From the NCBI GenBank assembly GCA_034231615.1, contig CM067298.1:63795729-63859728 (forward strand): a stretch of 64,000 nt of DNA. Reading direction: 5' to 3'. The notes under the pieces were generated by a model that worked only from the letters and a program-made list of their open reading frames with translations, searched no databases and was not told where the DNA came from. Each line of letters begins with the position of its first letter. The stretch's first letter is position 1. This stretch comes from Meghimatium bilineatum (lineage: Eukaryota > Mollusca > Gastropoda > Stylommatophora > Philomycidae). The position numbers and the translations under genes are program-made. Below, in pieces: positions 32,935 through 43,640 of this stretch.

Positions 32935-33045
32935 AGGTAATAACTGCAGCAAAACTGAAATCCAACAGGCGAATATAGACAATAAGGTGATGAACTTTTG
33001 CTAATCACTGAATACGCACATTATAACACACGAAAATCATGCTTT
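32935..33045 (+). repeat. Dispersed repeat, foldback-element family (part)
   Basis: AAATCCAACAGGC, TGCTAATCACT and CACATTATAA occur in the same order and spacing as 58670-58765 (CTTAAATCCAACAGGC, TGTTAATCACT, CACATTATAA). The second copy continues into the motif found in both arms of the foldback at 46239-46684. Confidence 0.6.
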
Positions 33046-33049
33046 TATT

Positions 33050-33937
33050 CTGTTTTAGCTGTGGAAGCTCGAGCGCGGAAATTTCACTACTTGATCCCTC
33101 TATAAACAACTTTCTAAGTCAAAAGATGACAAAATATTTCAGAAACTTGCAGAAATTTAAAATAACATAATACATACACATGAAGAATTTAAAATAACGA
33201 AATACAATACATTGTATATTTCATTCCTGTCCTTTATTATCAATTTTTATATTTTCTTAAATATTTCTTTCTCCTTTCCTTACTTTTGATTGAATTTTTA
33301 CTTTAATTACGATTTCTCTCTTTCATTGTAATCTTCATAATCTTTATATTTCTAACTATTAGTATTATTATTGTTAAAATTGTTCAATTTCTAGAAATGT
33401 TAATTCTATTTTTATGGGTTTTTTTCGTGATATTATGATTCTAAATTTCTCTCTTTACTTTATTTACAATACAGTTATTTTTCCATGTTTGCTGCAATAA
33501 TTTTTCTATGGTCCCCAATTTTTCTTTCTAATTACTACTCAAGGGTTAGGGTTTTTTTTTCCTTTATTCCAATTCTATATTCAAGCATTCATCATCATTA
33601 TCGGCTCGTTCTCTGTGGGACCACACGTGTAGCATTCTACCCTAGTATTATATTATGTTGTTCCATAGTTCTCTTTATGGATACCGTAATAATCACAGTT
33701 CCCTGCCAAACCTCAAACTATCGGAATGAGTGTAACTCCGTGGTTTTGGTTATGAATATCACATTAACAACTGTGTTGGTGTCGATGTACAATGTAATTT
33801 TTTGTCTTCAGTTACTACGCAACTGCTTTAACATTGACACAGTCAGCTAGCTAACAACAACAAAAAAAAAAAAAAAACAAGTAATCAAACACGCATACAT
33901 GAGCACATAGAGTGCACAAATAGTGAGTCTAATCTTA
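33050..33937. other. T-rich unassigned sequence
   Basis: Strongly T-rich around 33230-33550 and an A run at 33863-33878. The 121-codon frame at 33485-33850 is a product of base composition, with no domain. Confidence 0.55.
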
Positions 33938-34245
33938 TTGTTCTTCTCCCACGCCAGTTCTCAAAGTCCTGCTATTTATCAGGTTGTAGTTTGAGTTTCA
34001 GTTTAACAGTGGTTAAAGCACTGGCTTTGTATATGAGTGGTCCTGGGTTCATTCCCCAGTTGAGACGGACATCTTTTTGAGACCACAGCGACCCAGTCCT
34101 AATTGGATACAGGATTAATCGCGATAGAGAGAGGGAAACTTCGAGAGAGAGGAAATGGCTATCACCCTCATATAGCTGAGCAACTGAAATGTGAAGACGC
34201 TAACATCTCACACCCCTACGGGATTAATGAATACTATGGGTTAGC
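33938..34245 (+). mobile_element. SINE-1 copy beside a short SINE-M remnant
   Basis: 33938-33992 looks like the end of a minus-strand SINE-M (TTGTTCTTCT...CAGTTCTCAAAGTCCTGC). From about 33994 a SINE-1 starts: A-box-like TTTAACAGTGGTTAAAGCA, B-box-like GGGTTCATTCCCC (34044-34056), the body word GGATTAATCGCG, and a 3' end CACCCCTACG...TATGGGTTA. It matches 10335-10595 in order. Confidence 0.75.
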
Positions 34246-34669
34246 CTTGGCTTTAGCTTTTAGTTTGGATATGGAGTTCTGTTATGCCATACAACTTAAC
34301 TACGCTATGCGCATTTTACGGTTTTACACCAAACTTTACCATGGGTTTTAGGTTAGTGTGACATTTTATGGAATGAGTCTTCCAACCACATCGCTAAAAC
34401 ATTTTTGTCGCCTTTTGTCAAATACATTACAAGTCACAGTTTTACCAGTCTTTGGTTGTCTTTCGTGTCCTGGCAGCACACGGGTGGTTAATTCCATTAA
34501 AGGGTATCTCATGTTTATAAATACTATTTTGGAATTATGTATATTTTTCTCTCATACACGAACATCTGGCTCTCAGATATGGATCATTCGTTATTGATGA
34601 TCTTATTTATGTGTGCACTGTCACTGTAGTTCGTTCACAATAGTTGAACACCGATATTGTCTATTATCT
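34246..34669. other. Unassigned sequence
   Basis: No feature is recognised. Confidence 0.45.
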
Positions 34670-35055
34670 CCTTAATTACTAAGGGTATGGGTTTCATATT
34701 TTGCATAAGTGTATTATTTCATAACCAAATTAATGATTTATGTTTAATTATTATCGAGACTGAACGGATGTATCGCAGCAGTCGCTACTAATGTCGTTTT
34801 AAGGTATCGATTACTTGTTTGTTGATAGTTATAAAAGTAGATATGCTTACGGTACACATTACCATATATTTATCCAAACTAAGCTTATGGACTTTATATT
34901 TTACATAAGTATATTATTTAATAAACACGTTGAGGACTTAAGATTAATTATTATTTAGACTGAATGGATTTATCACAGCATTCCCTACGAATATCGTTTT
35001 TTAATGTAGCTATACTTGTTTACCGATAGTTATAAAAGTAGATGGGTTACCGCAA
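34670..35055. repeat. Tandem duplication, about 200 bp x 2
   Basis: Paired landmarks about 200 bp apart: TTTCATATTTTGCATAAGT (34693) with TTTATATTTTACATAAGT (34893), and GATAGTTATAAAAGTAGAT (about 34825 and 35026). Copies have drifted considerably. Confidence 0.85.
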
Positions 35056-35169
35056 GCGGTACTCTATATATTTCTAAGTCATCAAAAACAATACAAATTA
35101 CCATGGGCATAAACTGCACAATACAATCAAAGTGGTTACGAGAAAATAATTTTATAAAAACAAGATAAA

Positions 35170-36450
35170 CGAGAAGAAGAAAAAATGTTGTGGATAACTT
35201 CGATGAAGACATGATTAAAAGAGCAATTCGTGGACTTCTGTATTACAAAGAAGCATTGACATTAAAAACATTAAAAACGTATCTAGTTCACAACAACGAC
35301 ATTCACATTTCGAAAACAAATGATGAAATCTGTAAGAGGTGCTGGATCTATATTTCAAAAATATACATATAGTCGAAGTGTCATTTGTGAGACACCTAAT
35401 TTATTAACTATCAGAAGTAAATATTTGATAACAATTAGGGAGATGCGTACAGAAAATTATGATATTGTATATATTGATGAAACATGGATAAATGTTCACC
35501 ACACTCATGAAAAGGAATAGCAATCTGTAGATGGAGCTATTAAGAGATATGTGCCTTGCAGCATAGGTCAAATATTAATAATGGCACATGCAGGTAGCAG
35601 ACAAAATGATCTTTAGAAGAAAGGTGAACTCACTTTCATTTCCAAATCTACCGATAATCGAGACTACCATGCTGAGATGAGTGGTCATATATTTAGAGAG
35701 TGAATAGAGAAGACTGTACTTTCATCATTAGATAGACCCTCGTGTCTGGTTATGGACAACGCTTCCTACCATAATGTTGTTGCATATGAAGATAAGATCC
35801 CTACATTCTCATCTACTACGGAAGAGATAAAAAAACATGACTTTAAAAAGAACATATTCCAATTAATGAAATGCACATAAATTACTGTTACTCTTGGTAA
35901 AGAATTAACACAGAGAAAAGACTTTCCACACTGATACAATTTTCGAGCAGCATATGCATAGATCTTCTGCGTTCGTTCTCAAACTCATGCAAATTAGCAG
36001 GATGTAGTCCGGAGAACGGAATGCGTTGTGTCATGGTTTACAAAACTGCTGCGATATCTGTGCCTTTCGGTCTGACACATCCGACTTCAGTATGACTTTG
36101 GGTCACCGACCCTATATGGAATAGCCAACTCCATCCCATAACCTCCTTAGTCGCCTTTTACGACATACGAGAAGGTAAACAGTGATGCTATTCTTTGCTC
36201 CACTTTCGGGCCCCGGCAACACACGGGCGATATGAATAGATGTGTAAGATTACCACTGTACCATTCACAATTAAATAAAATAGAATTTGTTTGGGCTAAA
36301 TTAAAGGGAGCCGTGGCAAATGAAAATAAAACCTTAATGATGTTCTGAAAATTGCATATACTATGCTCTCCGTCATTGACAAAAAATTGGATAAAACGAA
36401 TTCTGAAAAATAAAAATTTCTAATATTGTTCACCGAGAAAAATTGTATAT
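35170..36450 (+). pseudogene. Dead relative of the DD83E transposase, broken by a SINE-M
   Basis: The plus-strand reading gives VDNFDEDMIKRAIRGLLYYK, VHNNDIHISKT, a frameshift, YDIVYIDETWINVHHTHEKE then a stop, AHAGSRQND, STDNRDYHAEMSGHIF and LDRPSCLVMDNASYHNVV. After the SINE-M (35964-36229) it resumes RCVRLPLYHSQLNKIEFVWA then KLKGAVANENKT. All blocks match the intact protein at 14941-16209 in order, including both Asp and the Glu. The sequences differ throughout, so it is a separate, older lineage and not a recent sister copy. No terminal repeats are found. Confidence 0.88.
35952..36241 (-). mobile_element. SINE-M inserted in the dead transposase, 12-bp TSD
   Basis: ATATGCATAGAT (35952-35963) and ATATGAATAGAT (36230-36241) flank a 266-bp SINE-M. 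They differ at one base. It shows TTCTGCGTTCGTTCTCAAAC at its 3' side and the core GTCGTAAAAGGCGACTA (minus; 36148-36164 on plus). The transposase reading continues across the duplication. Confidence 0.85.
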
Positions 36451-36484
36451 GGAGTAGCATGAAATATTTTCTGTAGAGTACCAT

Positions 36485-36990
36485 TACATATCTTCTATAT
36501 CATCATCATCATTAAGTGCCGTCTCCGCAACGAAGGTTGGCTGCGACGTATCACCAACATCTCCTGTCTCTTGTCTTGGTGGTGCACTCTGCTAGACTGT
36601 AACCTGTCAATCGTGTAATGTTACTCTCCCACTTGTATCTCTGCCTACCTCTTGCTCGCTTCCCTTTGACTTTACCCTCAAGTAAGGTATTCAATAAGGT
36701 GTCATGTCTTTTAATATGTCCAAAGTATTTTATTTGCCTGATCTTTATTTCTTTTAGTAGTTCTTTCTTCATATTAAGTGTCTTTAGCACCTCTTTATTT
36801 GTTTTCTTCTCTTTCCATGATGTTCTCTCTATTCGTCTATATACCCACATCTCAAAGGCATCAATTTTGTCTTCTAATTGTTTATTTAGTGTCCATGTTT
36901 CTGAGCCATACATTAATATGGAATAGATGTAGCATTTTATAATTCTCATTTTTAACTTGTGTGTAATTTGTTTAGATATTAATATCTTAT
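36485..36990 (-). mobile_element. LINE-A C-terminal fragment, frame largely open
   Basis: 132 open codons (36949-36551): MRIIKCYIYSILMYGSETWT, FEMWVYRRIERTSWKEKKTN, QIKYFGHIKRHDTLLNTLLE and RARGRQRYKWESNITRLTGY, ending TRDRRCW. After a stop come FVAET and a (GAT)n tail (36505-36513). The best-kept LINE-A in the window and a good family reference. Its 5' end runs into the 24-bp satellite. Confidence 0.88.
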
Positions 36991-37680
36991 ATAGTCTCGA
37001 TAAATATCGTCTGTATAATAGTTATACATATCTTCTGAAGTGTTTCGTTGCATAACTTTGTAATGCACCTATAAATATATTCTGTTGTGTACTGATACTT
37101 AGCTTTTATAGTGTATCGTTATATATCGTCTGTAGTGTACCAATACAAATCTTCTGTAATGTACCAATACATATCTTCTGTAGTGTACCAATACATATCT
37201 TCTGTAGTGTACCAATACATATCTTCTGTAGTGTACCAATACATATCTTCTGTAGTGTACCAATACATATCTTCTGTAATGTACCAATACATATCTTCTG
37301 TAGTGTACCAATACATATCTTCTGTAGTGTACCAATACATATCTTCTGTAGTGTACCAATACATATCTTCTGTAGTGTACCAATACATATCTTCTGTAAT
37401 GTACCAATACATATCTTCTGTAGTGTACCAATACATATCTTCTGTAGTGTACCAATACATATCTTCTGTAGTGTACCAATACATATCTTCTGTACTGTAC
37501 CAATACATATCTTCTGTAGTGTACCAATACATATCGTCTTTAGTGTACCAATACATATAGATTTATGTTGTGTACTAATAGATATATTCTGTAGAGAACT
37601 AACACATATCATCTGTAGTGTACTAATACATATCCTCTGTATTGTACCAATACAAATCTTCTGTAGTCTACCAATACAAA
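36990..37680. repeat. 24-bp minisatellite, first block, with 120-bp higher-order period
   Basis: The core 37111-37560 consists of units with GTGTACCAATACATATCTTC. A variant (TGTAAT in place of TGTAGT) recurs at 37155, 37275 and 37395, exactly 120 bp apart, i.e. every fifth unit. Flanks (36990-37110 and 37560-37680) are diverged copies. Open frames in several phases are artefacts of a 24-bp period. Confidence 0.95.
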
Positions 37681-38270
37681 TTTATGTAGTGTACCAATAC
37701 ATATCTCCTGTAGTGTATCGAGAAATATTTTATGTATTGTACCGAGACATATCTTCTATAATGTACTGTGACATATCTTCTATAGTGTACCGTGACATAT
37801 CTTCTATAGTGTACCGAGACATATCTTCTATGGTGTACCGAGACATATCTTCTATAGTGTACCGAGTCATATCTTCTATAGTGTACCGAGACATATCTTC
37901 TATAGTGTACCGAAACATATCTTCTATAGTGTACCGTGACATATCTTCTATAGTGTACCGAGACATATCTTCTATGGTGTACCGAGACATATCTTCTATA
38001 GTGTACCGAGTCATATCTTCTATGGTGTACCGAGACATATCTTCTATGGTGTACCGAGACATATCTTCTATAGTGTACCGAGTCATATCTTCTATGGTGT
38101 ACCGAGACATATCTTCTATAGTGTACCGAGTCATATCTTCTATAGTGTACCGAGACATATCTTCTATAGTGTACCGTGACATATCTTCTATAGTGTACTG
38201 AGACATATCTTCTGTAGTATATCGAATTATATCTTCTGTAGTGTGTCCAGACTGAAAATATAAATACAAT
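37681..38270. repeat. 24-bp minisatellite, second block (variant family)
   Basis: About 22 units with GTGTACCGAGACATATCTTC. Variants GTGAC, GGTGTACC and GAGTCAT follow one another in the same order in units 3-6 and 9-12, suggesting a 144-bp higher-order step. It is clearly related to the first block but has its own diagnostic bases (TATAG versus TGTAG; CGAGAC versus CAATAC). Confidence 0.93.
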
Positions 38271-39060
38271 ATCTTCTCTAATTGGAAATTGTGTAGATAG
38301 AGTCACACATTCTGAACGACATACACATTATTAAACACACACAAGTATTTTCAGACAGAAATAAAACAGAGTGACCTCTATAATTGCAGGAAGTAAGAAA
38401 GACTGGTGTTTGCGTGAAGTACATAAAGTTTTTGTGAAATAATTTGGTGCTTTAATAAACGGGCAGCGCAAGAATAGATGAGAGACGGAAGAAAAGTATG
38501 ACTTTAATAGAAATAAGAAGTAGACACCGCAATACTAACTAAGCTCAGAGAGATATAAAATAGATAATTGGATATATTTTCTGTACACGACCACAATGAG
38601 TCATGTCAGGGGATTTTTAAGACAACTTGGATGTATATCTTTGAAGAGACACACATGTGCATCTGATATTAACGACAGCAGATATAAATTCCCAAGTATT
38701 TCCACAGAGAGAAATAGAATAAATAATATGAATATTTAAATAAACACGAGTTGTAAACAAACGGTTTTATACATCATGGTTCATTACACAAACGGGATAT
38801 AGCATTAGATAACCTTTTATTCTCCTTCATTATTGGCTTTTTTTTTAGAGTAATACTACATCAATCACTAATGTACTGCCTCAAAGGACTACAAGGTTTG
38901 ACTTGATTCTACTCGAGTTTCCCATGTGTGTTACATTTTTCTAATTAGTTAAACAATGACCCTTACGAGAGTATAACTCAGAGGCAATAACTCCGTAGCT
39001 TAAGTGGTAATTCTCCTTGCACCTTTATCAAATTGAACCTGTTTTTTTTTTTTTTTTAAA
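38271..39060. other. Unassigned AT-rich sequence
   Basis: No gene is recognised. A T run of about 16 lies at 39041-39056. Confidence 0.45.
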
Positions 39061-39061
39061 C

Positions 39062-39145
39062 GATGATTCTTTTTTCGAACGCGTACGATCGTCATGTTAG
39101 CACATGACAAATAGCTAAACCACTAAGTCACAAAGATTTTCAAGG
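39062..39145 (-). mobile_element. Possible tRNA-like SINE-2 head
   Basis: The minus strand reads TGACTTAGTGGTTTAGC (A-box-like) and GCGTTCGAA (B-box-like), spaced as in SINE-2 heads. No body is recognised beyond the T run. Confidence 0.35.
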
Positions 39146-39214
39146 TACTCCCTGATTGTTCACAATTTATGAGAACATACACTGATTATGAACTGTCAAT
39201 CTCTTGCTATAAAA

Positions 39215-39470
39215 AACTGCAGTAGTTTGGTCATCTGGAAATAATGCCGTATGATTCATTAGTTTATACATCATATATGAAGAGATGAGAAGCAGAAAGA
39301 AGAGCCAGGGGTAGACCTAGAATACTCTGGATCGACAACATCAAAGAGACATTACACGAACATCGCATAACATTATCTGAAGCTGCCGGAAAACCGAAAA
39401 CAAGAACATTGTATCTCCCTCGACACCCATAAAGGGTAAAAGAGGAAGGAAAGATAGATAGATAGAAAGA
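39215..39470 (+). mobile_element. LINE-G C-terminal fragment
   Basis: The translation gives FGHLEIMPYDSLVYTSYM, a stop, then ERRARGRPRILWIDNIKETL, HEHRITLSEAAGKPKTRTLY and LPRHP. This is the RGRPR-W-D-N-I-K carboxyl block. The tail is GATAGATAGATAG. Confidence 0.7.
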
Positions 39471-40327
39471 ATCTCTTGCTTATCATACTGGAAATAACCA
39501 GAATGTTAGAGGATGTCAGACACAATGGAGAGTGCTGCAGTAACCAAACGAATAAGCAGTCAATAAGGTATAAAGGTTACTATAAAATCCAAACTATCAA
39601 TATTGAAAATAGATACCTAGCAATAAACCAAAGAACAAGACATAGTTTCCACGTTACGGTTCAACAGGGACCTTTCTCAGAAAACACATAACAATCAGTA
39701 AAAACACACAAAACCATAGAAATATTTAAAATTGGTATGATGTGGACATGTTTTTCTCATAACAAGACATTTCCAAGTGAAAGTACATACTTTACTTAGT
39801 ATTTACTATTTGCAGCACATGAGAGTACTAGACTTGCATAGTTGTGTAAGGGAATGATGATGAAATAATACATTTAGCTGTGAGGCATGTGAGCGATAGC
39901 TCTAAACATTGCATAGCGTTTCTGATTAAACAAAACTCGTCTGAATTGTGTAACTGAGGCAACACCGGTACTTATAAAGTTGCGTTAAAGACATAGTTGT
40001 GTAAGGTGGGCTTATGGGTTTGTATTTAGTCCTCGAAGGGAGAGTTTCCATTGCACCAGCATCCCAAGATTACTACGACATGCTAGCAGCTCAGCGTACA
40101 TTTTGGGGCCAACTATCTCATCATTCTTTTGCCACATTCGTTGACCCATCGGCAGTAATTGCATGTATATCATTCCCCATTAACTAGAAGTCTACCACAA
40201 AAGGACAAATGTGCAATGTTCGTTGGTCAGTATCCCCAGCTTCGTCTAAGATGATTTGATAGAATACTAAGAAATTGAGACTTGATGTGACCATGATTTC
40301 TTCAGATGTTAAGTCTACATTTAGAGC
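39471..40327. other. Unassigned sequence
   Basis: Nothing is recognised over about 0.85 kb. Confidence 0.45.
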
Positions 40328-40713
40328 ATTGTATAGATGTGTATTGTATTGTATAGATGTGTATTGTATTATATAGATGTATATTGTTTTGTATAGATTT
40401 GTATTGTATTGTATAGATGTATATTGTTTTGTATAGATGTGTATTGTATTGTATAGATGTGTGTTGTATTTTATAGATGTGTATTGTATTGTGTAGATGT
40501 GTGTTGTATTCTATAGATGTGTATTGTAGTGTATAGATGTGTATAGTATTGTATAGATGTGTATAGTATTGTATATATGTGTATTGTATAGACGTATATT
40601 GTATTATATTGTATAGATGTGTATTGTATTGTATATATGTGTATTGTATTGTATAGATGTGTATTGTATTGTATAGATGTGTATTGTATTGTAAAGATGT
40701 GTGTGATATTGGC
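40328..40713. repeat. 20-bp minisatellite, about 19 copies
   Basis: The unit is GTATTGTATTGTATAGATGT, in phase with the 60-base line. There is a local phase slip near 40580-40605 and scattered point variants. Confidence 0.95.
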
Positions 40714-40929
40714 TCTTGTGAAGACTTCAGTATGTGATTCTTAATCTTGTCATTTTAATCTGAGACATCTGTGGATACAGCATTTATGGAAGTGAAAAAC
40801 ACTCTTACATTAACTTGAAAATATAGGCAGGGGTCTTGTAAGCAGGGGTATTTTAGGCTGGGGTCTTGTAGGCAGGAAGCGGGTATGCTAAATTTACCAT
40901 CTGGTAAAATCTCCACAATGAATGTTGGG

Positions 40930-41090
40930 TCAACAGCCCCCCTGCAGTCATCTTCGACCTCTTGCCTTGGTGATACACTTTGCTAGACTGTAACATGTTA
41001 CACTCATACAAGCATTTCTGCCTACCTTTTAATCGCTGCCTTTCTACTCTACCTACAAGAAGCGTCTTCAACAAGGCGTCATTTCATTTA
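40930..41090 (-). mobile_element. LINE-A fragment
   Basis: The minus-strand reading gives LLKTLLVGRVERQRLKGRQK and an eroded S-L-A-x-Y-H-Q-G-K-R end, equivalent to TLLEGKVKGKRARGRQRYKW and the block after it. Short and dead. Confidence 0.6.
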
Positions 41091-41212
41091 ACAGTTTAAC
41101 TTGCTGCTTGCTGAAATTTCACCTCTCTGACAAGTTACTGGCAGTGAGTGGTCTACTGATTTGTATGTTGTAGGAGAAACGAAGCTTTTATTACTATATT
41201 TTTTGTTTGTAA

Positions 41213-41307
41213 ACATGACTACAGACTCACATGACAAAAGACTCACATGACTACAGACTCACATGACTACAGACTCACATGACTACAGACTCACATGACT
41301 ACAGACA
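41213..41307. repeat. 16-bp minisatellite, about 6 copies
   Basis: The unit is ACATGACTACAGACTC. One copy has ACAAAAG in place of ACTACAG. Confidence 0.93.
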
Positions 41308-41574
41308 TATGTATTTTATCACTGTTTCATCTATTAAATGATGATGAAAACTACTCATGTAGTTGTGTGTGACTGGTAAAAGCCCACTTCTCTACACATT
41401 GTTCAGTTATCTAGTACTACTTGTGAACAACATTTGTCAAACTGAGCTGAAAAGGGAGGTCAACATAGCGAAACTGTGACATGCCGTGCATGTTTCAAGA
41501 GGTGTTTGAAGAGGTAATAGTGGTTTCTCTTGCCATGCCTATAGTGATAAAGTGATCCAAAAGTCATTCTACAG

Positions 41575-41825
41575 TACCAGATGTTTTATGAAAGGAAATT
41601 TAAAAAATACAAATAAAATATTATGGAAAATAAAGAGACATGACACATTGTTGAAGGTGTAAGGAAAAGTTGAAAGATGTAGAGCAAGAGGCATAGAAAG
41701 ATGTAAGTAGCAGGGAAGTGATTGCCAATTTACACTGTGTAAGCGTGTACCAAGAAAAGCAAGATAATTTGTTGGTGATCCATTACAGCCAATCATCGTT
41801 GCCGAGACGACATATAATCATCAGG
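41575..41825 (+). mobile_element. LINE-A fragment
   Basis: The translation gives KIKRHDTLLKV, a stop, then GKVERCRARGIERCK, and later DPLQPIIVAETTYN, matching LINE-A's RHDTLL, RGRQRYK and C-terminal blocks. It meets LINE-K head on (opposite strand) at about 41825. Confidence 0.7.
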
Positions 41826-42110
41826 AGGTGCCATACCGGCTGGCGTAGGCGGACATGGTTCTCCACAGCTCTCTATCTACAGTAGTATGTATCAAGGTCG
41901 ATTTTGTTTCCTTGCCGTGCCAGATTGTCAAACTGTCTAATATTTTCTCACGTTGTCGCCCTCTGTCTCTGTTGCCTTCAATTTTTGCCTATTGTTAATA
42001 TGTTCTCCAAACCTACCTGCCCCATGAAGTGGCTAAGACGACATATAGTGTGATTTAACATGTTACCCTTTCGCTAATCTGTATTCATTCTTCCTTCTTC
42101 TTTAGTAGTA
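41826..42110 (-). mobile_element. LINE-K C-terminal fragment
   Basis: The minus-strand reading gives SHFMGQVGLENILTIGK, then R-Q-R-A-T and TLIHTTVDRELWRTMSAYAS then RYGTS in shifted frames. The G-LEN...TGK and final DRELWR-M--A---GT are typical LINE ends. Dead. Confidence 0.6.
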
Positions 42111-42207
42111 TTCCAAACATGTTTACATGTGGTTGTTCACGTGTATCCTTTACTGTTAACATAGGAAGATTATGAAGTCGATGTACACTGACCTAACACA
42201 GATCCGC

Positions 42208-42479
42208 AATAAATACTTGCACTATCTGTGACGTAGTGCCACCGCCAATGATATAAGTGAATGGTGGCTTTGTAGGCACGTGGTAAATGATATAAGTGAA
42301 TGGTGGCTTTGTAGGCACGTGGTAAATGATATAAGTGAATGGTGGCTTTGTATGTACGTGGTAAATGATATAAGTGAATGGTGGCTTTGTAGGCACGTGG
42401 TAAATGCACAACCTGCAACTTTTTGTGTCTGATTTTGGTAAATTTTAATAGTACTATTGCTCTTGTGAATTTGTTGTCT
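42208..42479. repeat. Left direct repeat flanking a SINE, containing a 39-bp x 4 minisatellite
   Basis: Starts AATAAATACTTGCACTATC and ends TTGTGAATTTGTTGTCT. Contains four tandem 39-bp units (GATATAAGTGAATGGTGGC...GTAGGCACGTGGTAAAT, about 42247-42405). The right counterpart (42757-42911) has one unit. The length difference, 272 minus 155 = 117 bp, is exactly three units. Confidence 0.9.
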
Positions 42480-42756
42480 TCTTCTTCTTCTGCGTTCGTT
42501 CTCAAACTCCTGCAGATTAACAGGTTGCAGTCCAGAGAACGGAATGCGTTTTGTCATGGTTTACAGCGTTGCTGCGATATCTGCGTCTATCGCCTGACAT
42601 ATCCGACTTCAGCATCGCTTTATGTCACTGTCATTATATGGGATGGGACAGTCAACTCCATTCCAAAACCTCCTTAGTCGCCTTTTACGACATGCGTGGG
42701 CGTAAACAGTGTTTCTATTCCTTGCTCCCCTTTCAGGCCCCAACAATACAAGGGCG
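42480..42756 (-). mobile_element. SINE-M copy between long direct repeats
   Basis: 277 bp. A (TTC)n start on plus, TTCTGCGTTCGTTCTCAAAC, core GTCGTAAAAGGCGACTA (minus; 42675-42691 on plus), ending near AATACAAGGGCG. Same length as the copy at 6275-6551. It sits exactly at the junction of the two direct repeats. Confidence 0.88.
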
Positions 42757-42911
42757 AATAAATACTTGCAATAACTGCGGCGTAGTGCCACCACAAATGT
42801 AATAAGTGAATAGTGGCTTTGTAGGCACGTGGTAAATGCGCAGCTTGCAACTTTTTGTTCCTGATTTTGGTAAACTTTAATACTAGTATTGCTCTTGTGA
42901 ATTTGTTGTCT
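42757..42911. repeat. Right direct repeat (155 bp)
   Basis: Aligns end to end with 42208-42479 once three of the four 39-bp units are removed. Landmarks are AATAAATACTTGCA, GTAGTGCCACC, GTAGGCACGTGGTAAATG, GCAACTTTTTGT and TTGTGAATTTGTTGTCT. Confidence 0.88.
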
Positions 42912-43204
42912 ACTGTTGATTGCGTGTATAAAAGAATCTTGCTAATTGAAGCCAAAGCGATTATGTAATTTGCAAGTCTAACATTCACAAGTTGAGTGTT
43001 AACACTTATCACTAATTCAGTAGCCATTGGTAGACCCAATCATTGATCCCTGATACAAGAATATCACTATAATATTTAGGTTCAAACATACTTTACTGGG
43101 AGCTATTTTACGGTACTAGCAGTTTTAAATCTGTGTTTGAACTGTACTAGTGAAAAGTAATAAAATATAGTTCCTATTATGATCTCTTTGTGATTAGATT
43201 CACC
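42912..43204. other. Unassigned sequence
   Basis: Nothing is recognised. Confidence 0.4.
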
Positions 43205-43640
43205 AATAGGCATAAAACTTTAACATTCTTGATTAGAAACTGGCTTCACAGCACGCGGGACATTCCCATAAGTGCTCCACCCTCCGCTCCAGCAGCCAGC
43301 CCAGTGTATGTAGACTCAGAGTCCCGGTCTGGTGTTGGTTGTGTGATCTTCGGAACTTTCCAAAAAAATTACTTTTCTTGGCCTCACCTCTACATACTCC
43401 CATTTCTAACATTCTCTGTATGTGTACGTTCTCAGCCTCATTGACATCATCTGCATCTTGAAATGAATTTATTACTGCTTTCATTAAGTCTGCTTTATCT
43501 CTTCTCATCAATGTGCCGTCTATCGCCGCATTTCCTGCCAATAAGTCGGCTCTCTCGTTTCCTCTGACCCCAGAATGACTAGGGCTGTATATCCATGTAA
43601 TGAATGCTCTGGACAACTGAGTTGTTCGATCCGTCCCACC
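43205..43640 (-). mobile_element. LINE-H: RNase H end and C-terminal tail, frame open
   Basis: 127 open codons: FITWIYSPSHSGVRGNERAD followed by LLAGNAAIDG. This is the last RNase H catalytic region (H...GVRGNERAD). Then NEAENVHIQRMLEMGVCRGE and LGWLLERRVEHLWECPACCE, ending SF. The 3' end TTTCTAATCAAGAA matches 51585-51600. Such RNase H domains occur in Jockey/I/R1-type LINEs. Reverse transcriptase is absent. Confidence 0.85.

Noticed and set aside
33485..33850. 121-codon plus-strand frame that could be a membrane protein
   Set aside because: Hydrophobic only because of T-rich composition. No known motif or neighbouring exon signal.
37099..38306. Several 140-210-codon open frames on both strands
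   Set aside because: All are readings of the same 24-bp satellite in different phases. Open frames in many phases at once are a periodicity artefact.
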